This document shows, in pieces, positions 25,441 to 37,705 of a DNA stretch of 64,000 bases (positions within the stretch are counted from its first letter, which is position 1; the number at the start of each line of letters is the position of its first letter). The stretch covers positions 39,214,785 through 39,278,784 of the forward strand of contig NW_026947502.1 in the NCBI RefSeq assembly GCF_034190915.1, given 5' to 3'. The DNA is from Cavia porcellus (lineage: Eukaryota; Chordata; Mammalia; Rodentia; Caviidae). The position numbers and the translations under genes are program-made. The notes beneath the pieces are model-generated. The model had not been told where the DNA came from and made no database searches. It saw nothing but the letters and a program-made list of their open reading frames with translations.

Positions 25441-28400
25441 TACCCTTCACTCATATTCCAGTACATCAGGGATCCAGGAAATCCAGGCACAGCATCTTAT
25501 CATCAGTTCCTAGAAGATCTTAAGAGATATTTTACAGGCCCCCAAACCCTGAGATTTATCAAGTTTAATGGCATTTATGAGACCATAGTCATTTCAAATT
25601 GTGTCTTAATGTCTTATATTACAATTTCTTCTGTAATGCTTTTCAATCATTTTGCCTAAATCTCTTTTTAATCTAAGAATACTTTAAGTCAGAAAAAAAA
25701 CCAAAAATATGGACATTGGATTAGATTATCTCACAAGTATGCAAGCTTCTTTTTTCTATATAAAATATAATTTTGAGTCTTGCTGAACTTGAAAGCAGTT
25801 CTACCCTGTGGCTTTTCTGTCTTGGTCCCCTGGCATCTGCCTTCTAACACAGTGAGATTCTATCTTCTCTGTTGACAATGCAGGGCCTAGCTCTCTAGCA
25901 GTATCTTCTGTAGTCAAACCTGTGTGCTCGTGTGCCCCTGCGCCAGCTGAGAGAGCACCTTCTTGAGGATCAGTCAGATGATGGCAAAGTCATTATCATT
26001 TAGTGAATCCATTTTAATTTTCCCATCTGCCTGAGTCTTCACTGTTCTCATCAATGTTCTTTGTAGGCAGTTCCAGTAACTTCTGGCTTACCTGAAATCG
26101 TGGTACATGGTGTGTGATCAAGAGAGCCCTCAATCATCCCTCCTTCTGGACCCCCTGCATCTTTGTGATCTTTCCTCTTGAGTGCAGGGAGAAACTAAGA
26201 TTTGCTTCTAACCTTGAGTTTTTTAAAGTGGTAGAATATCTTTTCTTAATTATGTAGTAGAACATTGCAATTCATGGTGCTAATAGGGTCTCTCCATTCA
26301 AGACCTTCGATGAAGTAATCAACACCATTGTGAATGACAGCTTTTGCTTGACATTCAGCAAGAATTCAAAACTTGTAGTCTAGCAGGTCACACATGGCAC
26401 AAAAATTATGCCAGCAACCAGATGTGAGTGAAGCTGGATTCTTCCCTGGTCAAACATCGAGATGAATTTCAGGCAGTCGATAGTGTGAGTGCAGCATCCT
26501 AAGAGCCACAAGTGTAGGAACCAGGTGAACCATGTCTGGGCTTTGAACCATAGGAATTGCGATGATAAATATGGATTTTTACAAATTACTAAGTTTGTAG
26601 CAATTTGCAATACAAAATAATTAATACAATTAAGAAGAGTTCCACGGGTCCCTGCCAAAATTCAACATCCTGTGACACTGCATGGTTTTCATGTGTCATT
26701 AAACACTCCTCATCAAGATTTACTGTCCACACAGATTCAGTTCAATATCTTCAAAATCAACTCTGCTTATTTCTGCCGGTATGTAGCTTATCATGTATGC
26801 AAGGAATGCTGTTTATTCTCTGAGCATAAAATACATTTTATGACTGAGTTGTGTGGCAGTTATTGGTCTTCCAGCAGTGAGAGGAAGAGCACAGGATATG
26901 GAAGAAAATAAGAGTCATCTACTGCAATGCCTTCTCAGAACAAGTCTTCTCAATCTCTGCAGACATTAGATGAAAAATAGTTTTTCTACTAGCCTACAGC
27001 AGTAGAAATACTATGGCAAAACATTCAATAACCAAGATAGATACATTCTTGTTTCCATCTCATTATTTTCCCGGGCACTCAGGTTGTATATTTCATCTCA
27101 TTTAATGTTCCATTGCCCTTACAATTAAATCCTGTGCCTGACTTATGGCATAGTGTACCCTGATGGCTGCAGTTTAAAAAATTCTTTCAAGTATGCTAAG
27201 GAGGCTTCCTTAATTTCATGGCATGCTTTGAGTTGGTAGTTAAGCTTTCCTTTCATTTTCTTAAGAACTCCCAAACACTACAGCAAGTAACTCAGTCATC
27301 TTAATACTTAATCATCAGTCATATAACATTCAAATGGAACAGCTGCCGCATGCTCCAAATCACTGCTTTCCACTGTGCCACCCTCCAATCTCTCAGTAAC
27401 TGGAGTTACAGAATGTCAGCAATTAACACAGCCCATACTACAGAATTCTTAGCAACATTTTATTCTTGAATTCATTTCCAGAATTCCATTCTTTAGTCTA
27501 TTTTCTCCTTATTTGGTACTTTATTGAGATCTAAATTCTTAGCCTGGGTTTCTTCTGGAAATCAATGTTGGGAAAAATAATTACATAAAGCAGTGTACTT
27601 TCACCATTAATTCAGGAATCACAAGGGACTAAAATAGAAAATTATTGAACTTGTCACAACTACGGTTTGATCTACCGGTGACGGTCTAGTTCGAGCTATT
27701 TAGAATATATTTCAGAGTTTTTCACCTGTATCTTAAGGGTGTGCAGAATGACAAATCAACTCTCATCAGTCATCCATTATGGATGAACTTCCAAAGGCTG
27801 TTATATTCCCCACACTGCTTAATTGTCCTTAAAAACCCTTAAGTCCCAAGCACTACCCTCTAGGTATCCTGTACCCTGTAGTCAGAAATGCTAAAGGAAG
27901 TGAAAGAAGGCCAGATCAAGCCTGAGGTCAGATGCTGTACGGGGGCTAGAATTACCATTCCCAGGTCTTGTGTTTACATATCAGACCTCTGCTGGCCATG
28001 TTCTATCATCTCTTGATATTTCATTCTCTTTGGAGAGGAGAATGAGTACAACCCAATGTCTGTAACTTTAACGATCCAATTTTATGTAATCAGATATTTG
28101 CAAAACCTATTTTAATTTTGGATTTTATGATATTTTCCAGACACTTTTATTTGCAATTTATACCCTTCATTTTATTCTTTAAAGTAAGTTTGAGTCACTT
28201 GATGATTGAGTCGTTTAATAATTTTGGTGTGACCTTCACTTTAGCTAAGAAATGACTGCATTACTAAAAGATTTCCTGTCTTCTTTATTTTCTATGCTTA
28301 AACTGTTTTGATCTTGTAAGCTCACTTGTATTCATGTTAATTATCACAAACACTTCTTTGGGTATTTCATCTATTCTGTAGATGTAAAGCCATACCTAAT

Positions 28401-28685
28401 TTTCTTTTCTTTTTCTTTAAAAAAAAAACTGAAATGAATTTTAGTATAGGAAATGGAGAAAGCATTCTGTAAATCTATCACACAAAAGTTTATCTCTATT
28501 TAAAGAAATGAGCGTGCTACACTTTGAGAGATGAAATATTACAGCTTGTACACAAAAATTTAAAAAATGAAATTAGATTAAAAAATGAAATGGTTACCAA
28601 GGTAATCAAAGGTGAAGGGTCACACATTATTAACAAGAAATCCAAAAGATATGACTGCATCATGATCTCTCATTAGTTCCGTCAA
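25441..28685. other. Unassigned DNA, possibly with weak old LTR remnants
   Basis: Near 26165-26290 the phrases TTTCCTCTTGAGTGCAGGG and TTTGCTTCTAACC resemble the inner part of some mammalian MLT/MER LTRs, too weakly to call. Open stretches at 26380-26911 show no domains. Nothing else is supportable. Confidence 0.4.
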
Positions 28686-28689
28686 TGCC

Positions 28690-28875
28690 TCTCTTTTGGT
28701 AAATAGGAACACTTCGGCAGACATTCAAGCAACTTTTTCAGTGAGAAGATTTTACATGACTACTGTTGCTGTACCCATGCTCATCTTCCGGCTTGTTTTC
28801 CGCCGCCATTTCCCCTCCTTCTCCTGGGACCCCAATGCCTATTTCCGTCGCCGTCCAGCCCCAGCCTTAATTTTG
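28690..28875 (-). pseudogene. Possible retrocopy of a gene 5' end, CpG-bearing
   Basis: On the minus strand a CpG-bearing, GC-rich stretch (about 28780-28875) leads to an ATG at 28809-28807. Its context is strong (A at -3, G at +4: GAAATGGCGG). The reading begins MAAENKPEDEHG and reaches a TGA after 23 codons. The composition is typical of a mammalian 5' UTR plus start codon and contrasts sharply with the AT-rich flanks. The parent gene is not recognised. It could also be a 5' exon of a real gene or a regulatory element. Confidence 0.35.
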
Positions 28876-28879
28876 TAAT

Positions 28880-30655
28880 TCGATTGTTTATTTTAGACTG
28901 AACTTTGAATTTTGAAAACATATTCTATATTATTAATACATTGTTCAAGAGATTTCCAAATATTGTCTCTCACTCTATAGCTTTTTAAAAACTCTTTCAC
29001 AGAATACTTTGGAGAGCAAAAGATACAATTCTTATGAGGTCCATCATCCAATTTTTCCTCATATAAACTGGGTTTTGTTTATTTTCAATTACAAGATTTA
29101 AATAAGTTGATGTGCTTCAAATGAACTAGTTAAATGGAAGACAGACTATACATGAGCAAGTGGAGTTTACAAATGATTGATCTCCAAAAGGAAAGTGAGT
29201 TCAGAAGAACGTGATTAGTGAATTGTGCATGGTAGACTTCAATATAATTCAAATATAATTATGTGACAGTCCTACTTAAGGATAATTTGGAAACATAGCA
29301 ATTCCCCTAGGGCTAAGGTCCAAAGTTTTTCATGAGTAGACACTTTTATCAAACTACCTAGTGAAGCAAGATGCAATGAATTTAAAGATTTTAGGGCTGT
29401 TTTATGTTTCAGTTCCACCCCAGTCTTTACACCGTTTTATTTTGCATTTTGGGCCCTACTTAAGGCCATGGTTGCATTGTGTGAATCAAAAGTGCAGGCA
29501 AAATTATAACTTTCAGATTGTAGCTGTTTTCTCTTTTGGATTCTATGGAGAACTGAAGCAAAAGTTGTCAGATTAGTTAACTCAGTAAAACAGTAAGGTT
29601 TAAGTATATTGCTTAGACCGCATTGTAACTGAATACAAAGATTGCACTTTTTTAGAATTTCTCCCTCGCCAGCTGTTGCCCATAAAAATCAGTGCTATTT
29701 CGCTGGTTATTTTAAGTAGAGTCCATTTGTGTTTAACAATTCAGGCTGTCATGCACATATTTTTGCCCCTAAATTTGTTAACTATCAATAGGACACATAG
29801 TTTTTTATTAGAAAATCGAGTATCCTTCCTAACTACAAGGGCAAAACAAATATCCACATTCTTCGTTACATTCAAACTAATGCAAAAATAGCACAGTAGC
29901 AGATGGGAATTTTTATAGTCCTTCTGATTGAAGAATGAATCAGAAAAGCATTTGTCAAAAACCCATGGTCTTTGATGGGAAGAAGATTAACTGGACAAAA
30001 CATTCTCAGTGTCACGGAATTAACACTGAGGAGTGTATTTTTGAAGCATCAAATGTCAATCTTACTCAAAAATATTTCAGATTGTAGCTCCTCTGAATTA
30101 TATGCACAAAATTTCATTTTGAGAAAAGTAAGGGGCCAGTTATTATTGTAAAGGCATAAAATGGACCCATATAAAAAACTATGGATTGACAGTTTTAAGT
30201 TAAGCAGTTTTAAGAGAAGATTCCGAAACCTTGTACATAACTTTCAGTGGATAATATCAGGATCAGTAATGCACATTGCATGATCTAGTTGTTGAACTCA
30301 TAGCACTTCTGAATGCTGAGTTACACAAGTGATCACAAGGATGCCTGTTGAATTTATTTTTGAGTTTTAAATTAAGTAGAATTTTATCGTTACAATAATA
30401 TTTGCATACTGAACACTGCAGGAAATTTATAGTCTTTTGAAATGTAAAGTATGGTTGCATTTGATGGCAAAAAGTGAAATACCAAATTTATAGTCTCATT
30501 AGTTACTAATTATGTATTTCACATTCCTTGCAGATATGAAAGCAAGGTGTACTAGTCAGGATAAATACCCTGATGCTATTTAAAAAACATAAAATACTCT
30601 AAATGACTTTACTGTATTGTGACTCGGGTATATTTCCATTTTTAATAAAACGATG
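28880..30655. other. Unassigned DNA
   Basis: Short open stretches at 29361-29891 show nothing recognisable. No repeats were identified. Confidence 0.5.
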
Positions 30656-30656
30656 A

Positions 30657-30776
30657 TGGCTAGGCATGGAGGCACACACCTACAGTTCCAACAATCAGGA
30701 AGCTAGGACAGGAGGGTACTATGAAATCAACAGCAGCAACCAGGTCTGCAAAGCAAGATCCTGTCTCAAAAGGTCA
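30657..30776 (+). mobile_element. B1-type SINE, diverged
   Basis: It starts GGCTAGGCATGGAGGCACAC and ACCTACAGTTCCAACAATC, and ends GCAAGATCCTGTCTCAAAAG. The order is B1-like. The middle has lost the usual 'ggccagcctggtctac' wording. Confidence 0.75.
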
Positions 30777-30798
30777 TGGAAAGATAAAATATGCACTG

Positions 30799-30799
<1 letters not shown>

Positions 30800-30844
<45 letters not shown>
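30800..30844. repeat. T homopolymer, about 44 bases
   Basis: An uninterrupted T run. No SINE or LINE body in reverse orientation follows it on the high-coordinate side, so it is not obviously the tail of a minus-strand retroelement. Confidence 0.95.
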
Positions 30845-30846
<2 letters not shown>

Positions 30847-33800
30847 TATTTAATACTATATGGTTCATTTTACATTCTTGATAACCATTCCAGGTGATTT
30901 AGTAAAAAATAAGTGTGAAATATCTTGCCTTGATTTAGAAATGAAGTTGGACATAACTATTTTATAACTCAAAACATAACACTGCAAGTATTTAAATTCG
31001 CATGTTCAATTGCTTTTCATGACTAAGTTCTATGTGTTTTAATGATTTTATTTATATATTACATGGGTAATTTCAAAAAATATAAAAAGTAAAAGAAAGA
31101 TGGATCAGTAGAAGCAAAATATTGTAATGAGTCACCCTGAAGAGTCATGATAAGCCTTTCTTGAATAATTATCAGATAAAATAATGCTAAGATATCTATG
31201 AAACCTGTATTTTTTTAACCTTTGTTCTTACTGTTTCTGTGACAGTAGAAAGGAAAAGAAGGTGTGTAAATCACCCAGGACCTTAATTTGAGTAGCACTA
31301 GATGAAAGAAGACATGCTTGGAACCAAGGAAATAAACATAAAAAAGAAAGAATAACAAAAGCCCTCACGAATCCATATGAAATGTTCACAGTCAGTTGCT
31401 GTATCTCAGCAGCCACAGCTCTGCAGCATATTCTGTAAAACATCATATCATTGTGTGTTATAAATCCTCTCTAGTTGCATGAAGTTTCTTTTTAAAGATA
31501 AGGGAAAGAACACAAAGTGTAATCAGCTTTAAAATTTGGAATTCTTCAAATCTCTGGAGGCTGTGAATCGATGGAGGGTTTAGTTTTGCCTATTAATAAT
31601 TCTACTGATCATCATGATATAAACTGATGAGACAAACTCTTCTTTCTTTGAAATGTAAATGCCAATAGGAGCTTTAAAGTAGATATGGCAATACATTATT
31701 ATGTCTCAATATGCAGCAAGAAAAATTTCTTCACAGTTTAGCATACATTTTATGGAAGGATATAAACTCTAATGTATTTTCATATGAGACTATTTTGACT
31801 GCACACTTTTTAATTCACAACATTTTCAAATACTTTGGCTCTTCTTTGAAGCAAAACTTCATAATGCCAATTCAATTTTTGACTTTATAACTTTCCTATA
31901 TACATAATGCCTATTTATTATTATCTTTTCAAAATGTTCCCTGAAGCCCTACTATGTGAAGTATTCTCTGTAGCTGTGTGAGAAATACAGACAGATAAAG
32001 ATTTTTTAAGCTTCAATGAAAAGGCAGGCAAGCAAGTAAAAGGAGCTACAGTACTTTAAGCAGAGAGAACACCACTATGAAGAGCTTTCTTGCAGGATCT
32101 ATCCCTTCACTGGCTCAATGGAAATAGAGTGAGGAAAGTAAGAAATCTGTTTACTGCAGCTTGCTTTTTTGCTGAAGTTTCATCATTATAGAGAATTTAC
32201 AGCCATTATGAATGAATTACGAAGAGTCCACAAACTTGTCTCATTCCATACAGGCAGGGATCTAAGTGAGAAATGGAAGGCTGAATGAAGAAATCATAAA
32301 GATTTCAAGGAATGATTGTCTTCCTCTCACGTTCATTTATTCAATGATGCATGAGCAAAAGCTTGAGGATGATCTTGGCTGCAGCCTGACCCTACATGTT
32401 CCTTTACAGCTGCCTCGCTCATAGTGCCATATTTTGTCATCTCCCATGACAGAAGAGCAACGAGGGACTGCAGTAAACGCAAGCCAGGAGGAAGCAGGTG
32501 GTATCATATAGAGGAAAGGACCCTCAGGGGAGTCACGGGAAAGTGGGGGCAAGAATAAAAGAAAGAGAAGAACTGAGTAGCCTCAGGCATTACATCTAAT
32601 ACTAACAGTGGAGCACTGGATGTTTCTCTTGGGGAATGGGCCACCGCGTTGTATGCTATGAGGCTTACTATTATTTGCTTTGTACTTTGTAAGACCTGGC
32701 AGGGAAACTGTTGAAATTCCCAGAAGTCTTCCATATTTCTGTAAATCCCAGAGCAAGTCCTCTCTTTGCCTTTGCTAAGTAAGGTAATCTGAGAATATGT
32801 TTGTACCTTTCTCTATAAAGGATCCTTTACCTAATAAAGGAAGACCAGCATAGAGAACCAACTCACTGCCGTTCCATAGTCAGTGTTATTTTAAGGCTCT
32901 TTTTTGCCAAAAATGCTTTCTGAAGGATTTATAAGAAATACCTTTCCTGAGGAAATAGTTTTATTAGTAAATGCTAAGGTATTGGATATGCATGAGCTGC
33001 CCTCAGTGTCCTGTTATCTGAATTAGTTGTGTAAGCAGTACCTCTGGATTCAGGCGACACAGCCGTCTATGTGATCATTCACGGGTATAGTGTCCATCAT
33101 AGATACAATTCTACCCAGTGTTTCACAAATGCTGCCTTTGAAGACAAGTTGAGAGATGTGTTAAGGTGCTAAAAGGCAAACTTTTGTACCAGGACATATT
33201 ATCCTTTCAAAATATTTGCTCACGAGAATATGTGTGAATTCTGCAGACCAAATATTTCTGATTTTTATTTTAATTAACTTCTTCCTTACTTTTAGTAGTC
33301 CTATTAAGTACACTTTTAAAACTCTCATGCATGTGAGTGTGTGTATGCACAAATGCACACATGTATGTCTGGTTTTAGTGGGAAAGGTCATACAACAATA
33401 AAACTTGCTTCATTTGTTCATTTTATTCTGACGGGATTCTGACAATTATTACCTAAAAACATGGAAAGAAGTAATGCTAGGAATGTTGATATCATATTGT
33501 TATGATTTATCAGTTTTAAATAGTATTTTCAAAACAGTAATGGAATGTTTATCAGCACAGAAAATTAAAAGTAGCAATCTGCCAAACGTCTTTTCATGGG
33601 ACTTACAATAATTAAGGAAAATCTGAAACATAAGGCATTAATATATCAAAGGAGTGAAAGTATGATGATTCAAATAGATGATGATTTTTATAAATGATTC
33701 ATTAATCATTTATATCAATGCTTATAGATAAAATTATTTGTAAGTAATGCCAAAGGAAGCTTTCCTGTACTGGAAAAGAGAATATATTCTCACTGTCTTA

Positions 33801-33856
33801 TAAAAAAATAAAGTGTGATTCTGAAGATAAGAAAACAGTAAGTTCATGTTCAGAAT
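30845..33856. other. Unassigned DNA
   Basis: Open stretches at 31228-31446, 32337-32734 and 33161-33401 are short and unrecognised. A block at about 31930-32050 (CCCTACTATGTGAAGTATTC) may be an old mammalian interspersed repeat. No genes supported. Confidence 0.5.
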
Positions 33857-34251
33857 TGTGGTTGCCATTTTGGTTTGTATCTATCTGTCTCAAAACCTTG
33901 CATGATTATTAAAGCATTTTTGGAGGTAGCTGAATCTAAAGTTTGTGATTGACTCATGATTGAATACTAGGATTCAGGTGCTGGCTTTAAGGGTGGGTGA
34001 TTGCTGGCACAGTTCACTGACTGAGTTGGCACTGCTCTGGATACAATCTAAGGGACAGGAGGAGGCTTGTCTCTCTCCCTTGTTGCTTTTGCTGTCTTCC
34101 ACCATGAACTGTTGCCCCTGTGACATTTGACACCTTGCCTTTGAGTCAGCTTTGCACTAAAATGGCTACAAACTGTGATCTGAATAACTTTTCTCTTTTA
34201 AATTTGAGTGTCAGGTATTTCATCTCAACAACAAGAAAAATAATGAGCACA
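33857..34251 (+). mobile_element. 5' LTR of MaLR-type element
   Basis: This aligns along its length with 35669-36026. Shared anchors are AGCTGAATCTAAAGTTTG, TAAGGGTGGGTGAT, GTTGCTTTTGCTGTCTTCC, CATGAACTGTTGCCC and the end AACAACAAGAAAAATAATGA. The terminus corresponds to the MaLR LTR end (degenerate 'acaggaaaagtaactaata'). The copy has a block around 33970-34010 that is absent from the other LTR, and the two are clearly diverged. Confidence 0.75.
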
Positions 34252-35668
34252 GAATTTGGAAGTAGAGAAGTGGGTTCCTTACTGTCACATTATTTGATCA
34301 CATGGCTCAAGAATCTTTGGAACTGGCTTGCTGGAAGGAGAAGAATTAAGAAAGGTTTGGAGATGCCTCTGAAAAAGGAAAGCTGGAATGCCTTAGCAGT
34401 TCTGTGTTGGATATTCTGGTCAGAGCTCAGAAGACCAGAAGGCTAATAGAAATCCTGCTGATAAAGTCCAGGCTCAAGGCTACATTGACTGTTGGATTCC
34501 AAATAGTGTGTGTTATGGCTTGTCAGAAAATTTGTCTGCATTTTGCTCATATCCAGAGACTTCCTGAAACTAATATTAAGCATGGTAGATTAAATCTGGC
34601 AAAAGAAATTTCAAGGCAGTCTAATGTTGAACTGGTGGAATGGCTACTGTTGGGGAATTTTAGACAGACTTACATTGAGAGTCAAGAGAAAAGAGCCCAG
34701 CAAAGGAAGAAAGTTCCAGCAAAATTTGGGACTGCAAGAATGGATCAAAAGAGATCCTCATTGCTGAGAACAATAGGAGAATATAAAAAGTTGTATGAAA
34801 GTCTCACAAGAAGCAGCAGGACTCTATCCTTTGCAGCCTAAAAATTGTGAAAGTGAAAGACATGGCTTTGAGAACTATGGCTTCTAGAATTCCAATGGCT
34901 TCAAAAAGACTTAGCTTCAAGAATGACAGCAGCTATACCATGTTCTAGAATGGCTGCAGCCTAGAGAATTCATTCTTCAGGATTTTGTTCAGAGTGCTTA
35001 GCAATTCAGGTGCATGTCCATTCCAGCCAAGAGAGAGGGAACATGATTACTGCTCCAATTGCAGTAGATCTTGGCATCCACACAGTGCTGATTTTTGGCG
35101 CGTGAAGACTGCAAGAGTTGTGGGATTGGAATGCTTCTACCCAGATTTCAGAAGAAGGCCTGGGAATCCAGGAAATGTGCCCCTGAAGCTGTGAATGTGA
35201 AGCCAAAGGTTCAGTGGAGACCCCAGAAGTTTGAAGTCATGAGTGTAGATTGTCTGAGGAAACCTGGAAAAAAAAATGAAGTGAGCAGAACCAATAGAGA
35301 AACCATGGGAACCACAACCACTGAATGCTCTATAGGGATGCAGCCACCATCTTTTTGGAATTCACATCATTGGTACTACAGGACTTAATGTCTTCTCTGC
35401 TGGCTTTTGGACTTACTTTGGTCCCATTCCTTTGTGTCCACATTTGGAACATTTGGATTGGAAATGTTTATATTGTGCCATTGAATACTGTGAGTGTTTA
35501 ACTTTCTTTTCATTTGTACACAGGTTTGCAGCTAACAGTTTGACATGAATCTTACAGAAAACTTTTGACTTGGACTTTTCAACAATGCTGAAATTGTTAG
35601 GACTTTAGCAATTCTTTGAGATGGACTAAATGCCTTCTGCATAAAATCTTGGGCCCCCAGGGAAGGAA
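34252..35668 (+). mobile_element. Internal region of a MaLR-type retrovirus-like element, decayed
   Basis: It lies between two homologous LTRs and begins AATTTGGAAGTAGAGAAGTGG, the usual opening of MaLR internal sequence. MaLR elements are old non-autonomous relatives of ERVL; their internal part is gag-derived or non-coding and they rely on other elements' enzymes. Two overlapping open stretches survive here (108 codons from 34120, 145 codons from 34404), and shorter ones lie at 34985-35388. None shows a protease, reverse transcriptase or envelope motif. A purine-rich GGAAGGAA sits immediately before the 3' LTR and could be the polypurine tract. Confidence 0.65.
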
Positions 35669-36026
35669 TGTTGTGATTTGTGTTTAGATATTTTCCCAAA
35701 GTCCCATGCAGTCAGAGATAGCTGAATTTAGAGTTTGCAATTGATTCATGATTTATGGATTAAGGGTGGGTGATCCCTGAATCATTCCACTGATTGGATT
35801 GAACCACCTCAACACTCACAGACTGGATACAGTATAGGGACAGAAACTATCCTGTCTCTTTCATTTGTTACTTTTGCTGTCTTCCTCCAACATGAACTGT
35901 TGCCCATCTGCCATGCCACCCTGCCTCAGACTGAAAACTCTACAAACTAAGGGCTAAGTAAACTTTCCTCTTTTAACATTTAGTGTCAGATAATTTTTCT
36001 CACCAACAAGAAAAGTAACTATGACA
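35669..36026 (+). mobile_element. 3' LTR of MaLR-type element
   Basis: It starts TGTTGTGATTTGTGTTTAG and ends AACAAGAAAAGTAACTATGACA, the characteristic MaLR LTR end. It is homologous to 33857-34251. A clean 5-bp target duplication was not found at the outer borders; the 5' border is set by alignment and may be off by some bases. Confidence 0.8.
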
Positions 36027-36029
36027 GCT

Positions 36030-37100
36030 GCAAAAATAGATTCAAATGAATGTCAATGTATACATGACACAGGTGGCTTCAAAATGAGTCATATGATGGT
36101 GAAACTGCCAAAATTGCTTAACCATATTGAAAAAGCTAAATTCACACATTGTTCCATTTAAAAATTTATTGTAAGTTAGATGAATTAGGTAAAATTATAA
36201 AAATAAGTACATTTTTAAAAGTAAAAATCTATAAAACATGTGTGATATACAGTCTACCTTAAATAAAACATAGAAACTATAAAAAATAATATAGAAAACC
36301 CGTTCATTCAATGAAGATTTATTACAAAACTACACTGTGACTGCTCTTATTTAAATTACTGGTAATCCTCTAGAGATGTGTTACAGGATAAGCAAAAGCT
36401 GGGTTGCTGCTTTAGGCAGTTTGTTTAGAAATGCCTCTCTATGGAGATGGCATTTGAGCTGAACTATAAATAGTAAATAAAAAATCACAGAAACCTTTAG
36501 AAAAAACCATTTCAGAATGGAGAAATAGCCTTATAGGCACTGCAAGTGCAGTAGATAAGATATAATCCTTAAAAAATGAAAGTCATACAATGTGATGAGC
36601 AAAAAAAATTGTGAGTGAGAAGGAGACTGCTAAAAGAGTGAACAAGTAGTCAGGAGCCTTGTAATTTAGACCACAGTCACTCTAGTAATGGGGTTGAATT
36701 TTAACTTTATCAGAAAACTATTAGATTCTTTTAAACCCAAAATAAACAGCTGTAATGCTAATCGCAATAGTGTAATGGCATTAATGTAAAATTTGTACAA
36801 TGGGTAAAATGGGGCAAAATCATGAATGAATGGAAACAAGTTTTGTTGAATATCACAATAATTCAGGTAAAATTTATGGTACTTTGTTCAACAAATAACA
36901 AATATCAAGAGTTACACACACATAGGGCACATGTTTTGGAATTGGAATATCAGTACCATGTAACAAACTAAATGAGGGTTGAAAGAGAAGAAAAGGACAA
37001 TGTTTAAGGATTTTTGCTTGAGAGGTTGAGTAGGAAAGAGGACCTGCTGGCTGCTGGGAGGAGAATGGATGTAAGACTGACTGAAATGTGTGGCAGGTAA
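36030..37100. other. Unassigned AT-rich DNA
   Basis: A minus-strand open stretch of 138 codons (36912-37328) overlaps the SINE at 37.1 kb and has no domain. No other feature recognised. Confidence 0.5.
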
Positions 37101-37114
37101 GAGGAATTCTCTTC

Positions 37115-37201
37115 CAGGGACTGGGGATTTAGCGCAGCGGCATAAGCACCTGCTTTGCAAGCACGTGGTCATGAGTTTGTCCCTGGTACCACACACACGA
37201 A
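37115..37201 (+). mobile_element. ID-like tRNA-derived SINE
   Basis: Its head is GACTGGGGATTTAGCGCAGC, then GGCATAAGCACCTGC, and its B box AGTTTGTCCCTGG has lost bases. The tail is ACCACACACACGA. The 9-mer ATTCTCTTC flanks it at 37106-37114 and 37205-37213 in an otherwise similar 12-base context, which suggests a target-site duplication. Confidence 0.9.
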
Positions 37202-37420
37202 AGGATTCTCTTCTGAACACATTATATTTGAAATTGGTGTTAGACTTGAGAATTACACAGTAACATGATGCTCTAAAATTCAATGTTGTGTTCACTAGTG
37301 TAGATACATACTTTGAAAACATGTACACACAGAGAATATTTTAAGCTTCAGAACTGGATAAGGTCAATAAGGAGATCACATAGATATAAGGAAGTCACAG
37401 GATGCATTTTACTGCATAGG

Positions 37421-37660
37421 TTTTTTTGAAAAAATCAATTTTATTTCAAGGAGAAAAAGAAAAAAAAGGAAGAAAAAAACTAAAACAAAAATTTCAAAAC
37501 ATGCCAATCAGAGAGAAACAATAGTACATACATGGCACATTCTCATACCCCAAATCAATCACCCAGAGCACAAGACATTTGCATTCAGTTGTACAAACAA
37601 TGTTGGCACAAATTTTTCTCTTCTGTGAACACAGAGAAATCAGTAGTATAATTATCTTAA

Positions 37661-37705
<45 letters not shown>

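Noticed and set aside
34120..34841. Two overlapping open stretches (108 and 145 codons) as host genes
   Set aside because: They lie in the LTR and internal region of a MaLR element, so they are retroelement remnants, not host genes.
36912..37328. A 138-codon minus-strand open stretch
   Set aside because: It runs through an ID-like SINE and unique AT-rich flanks, and no domain or family signature is visible.
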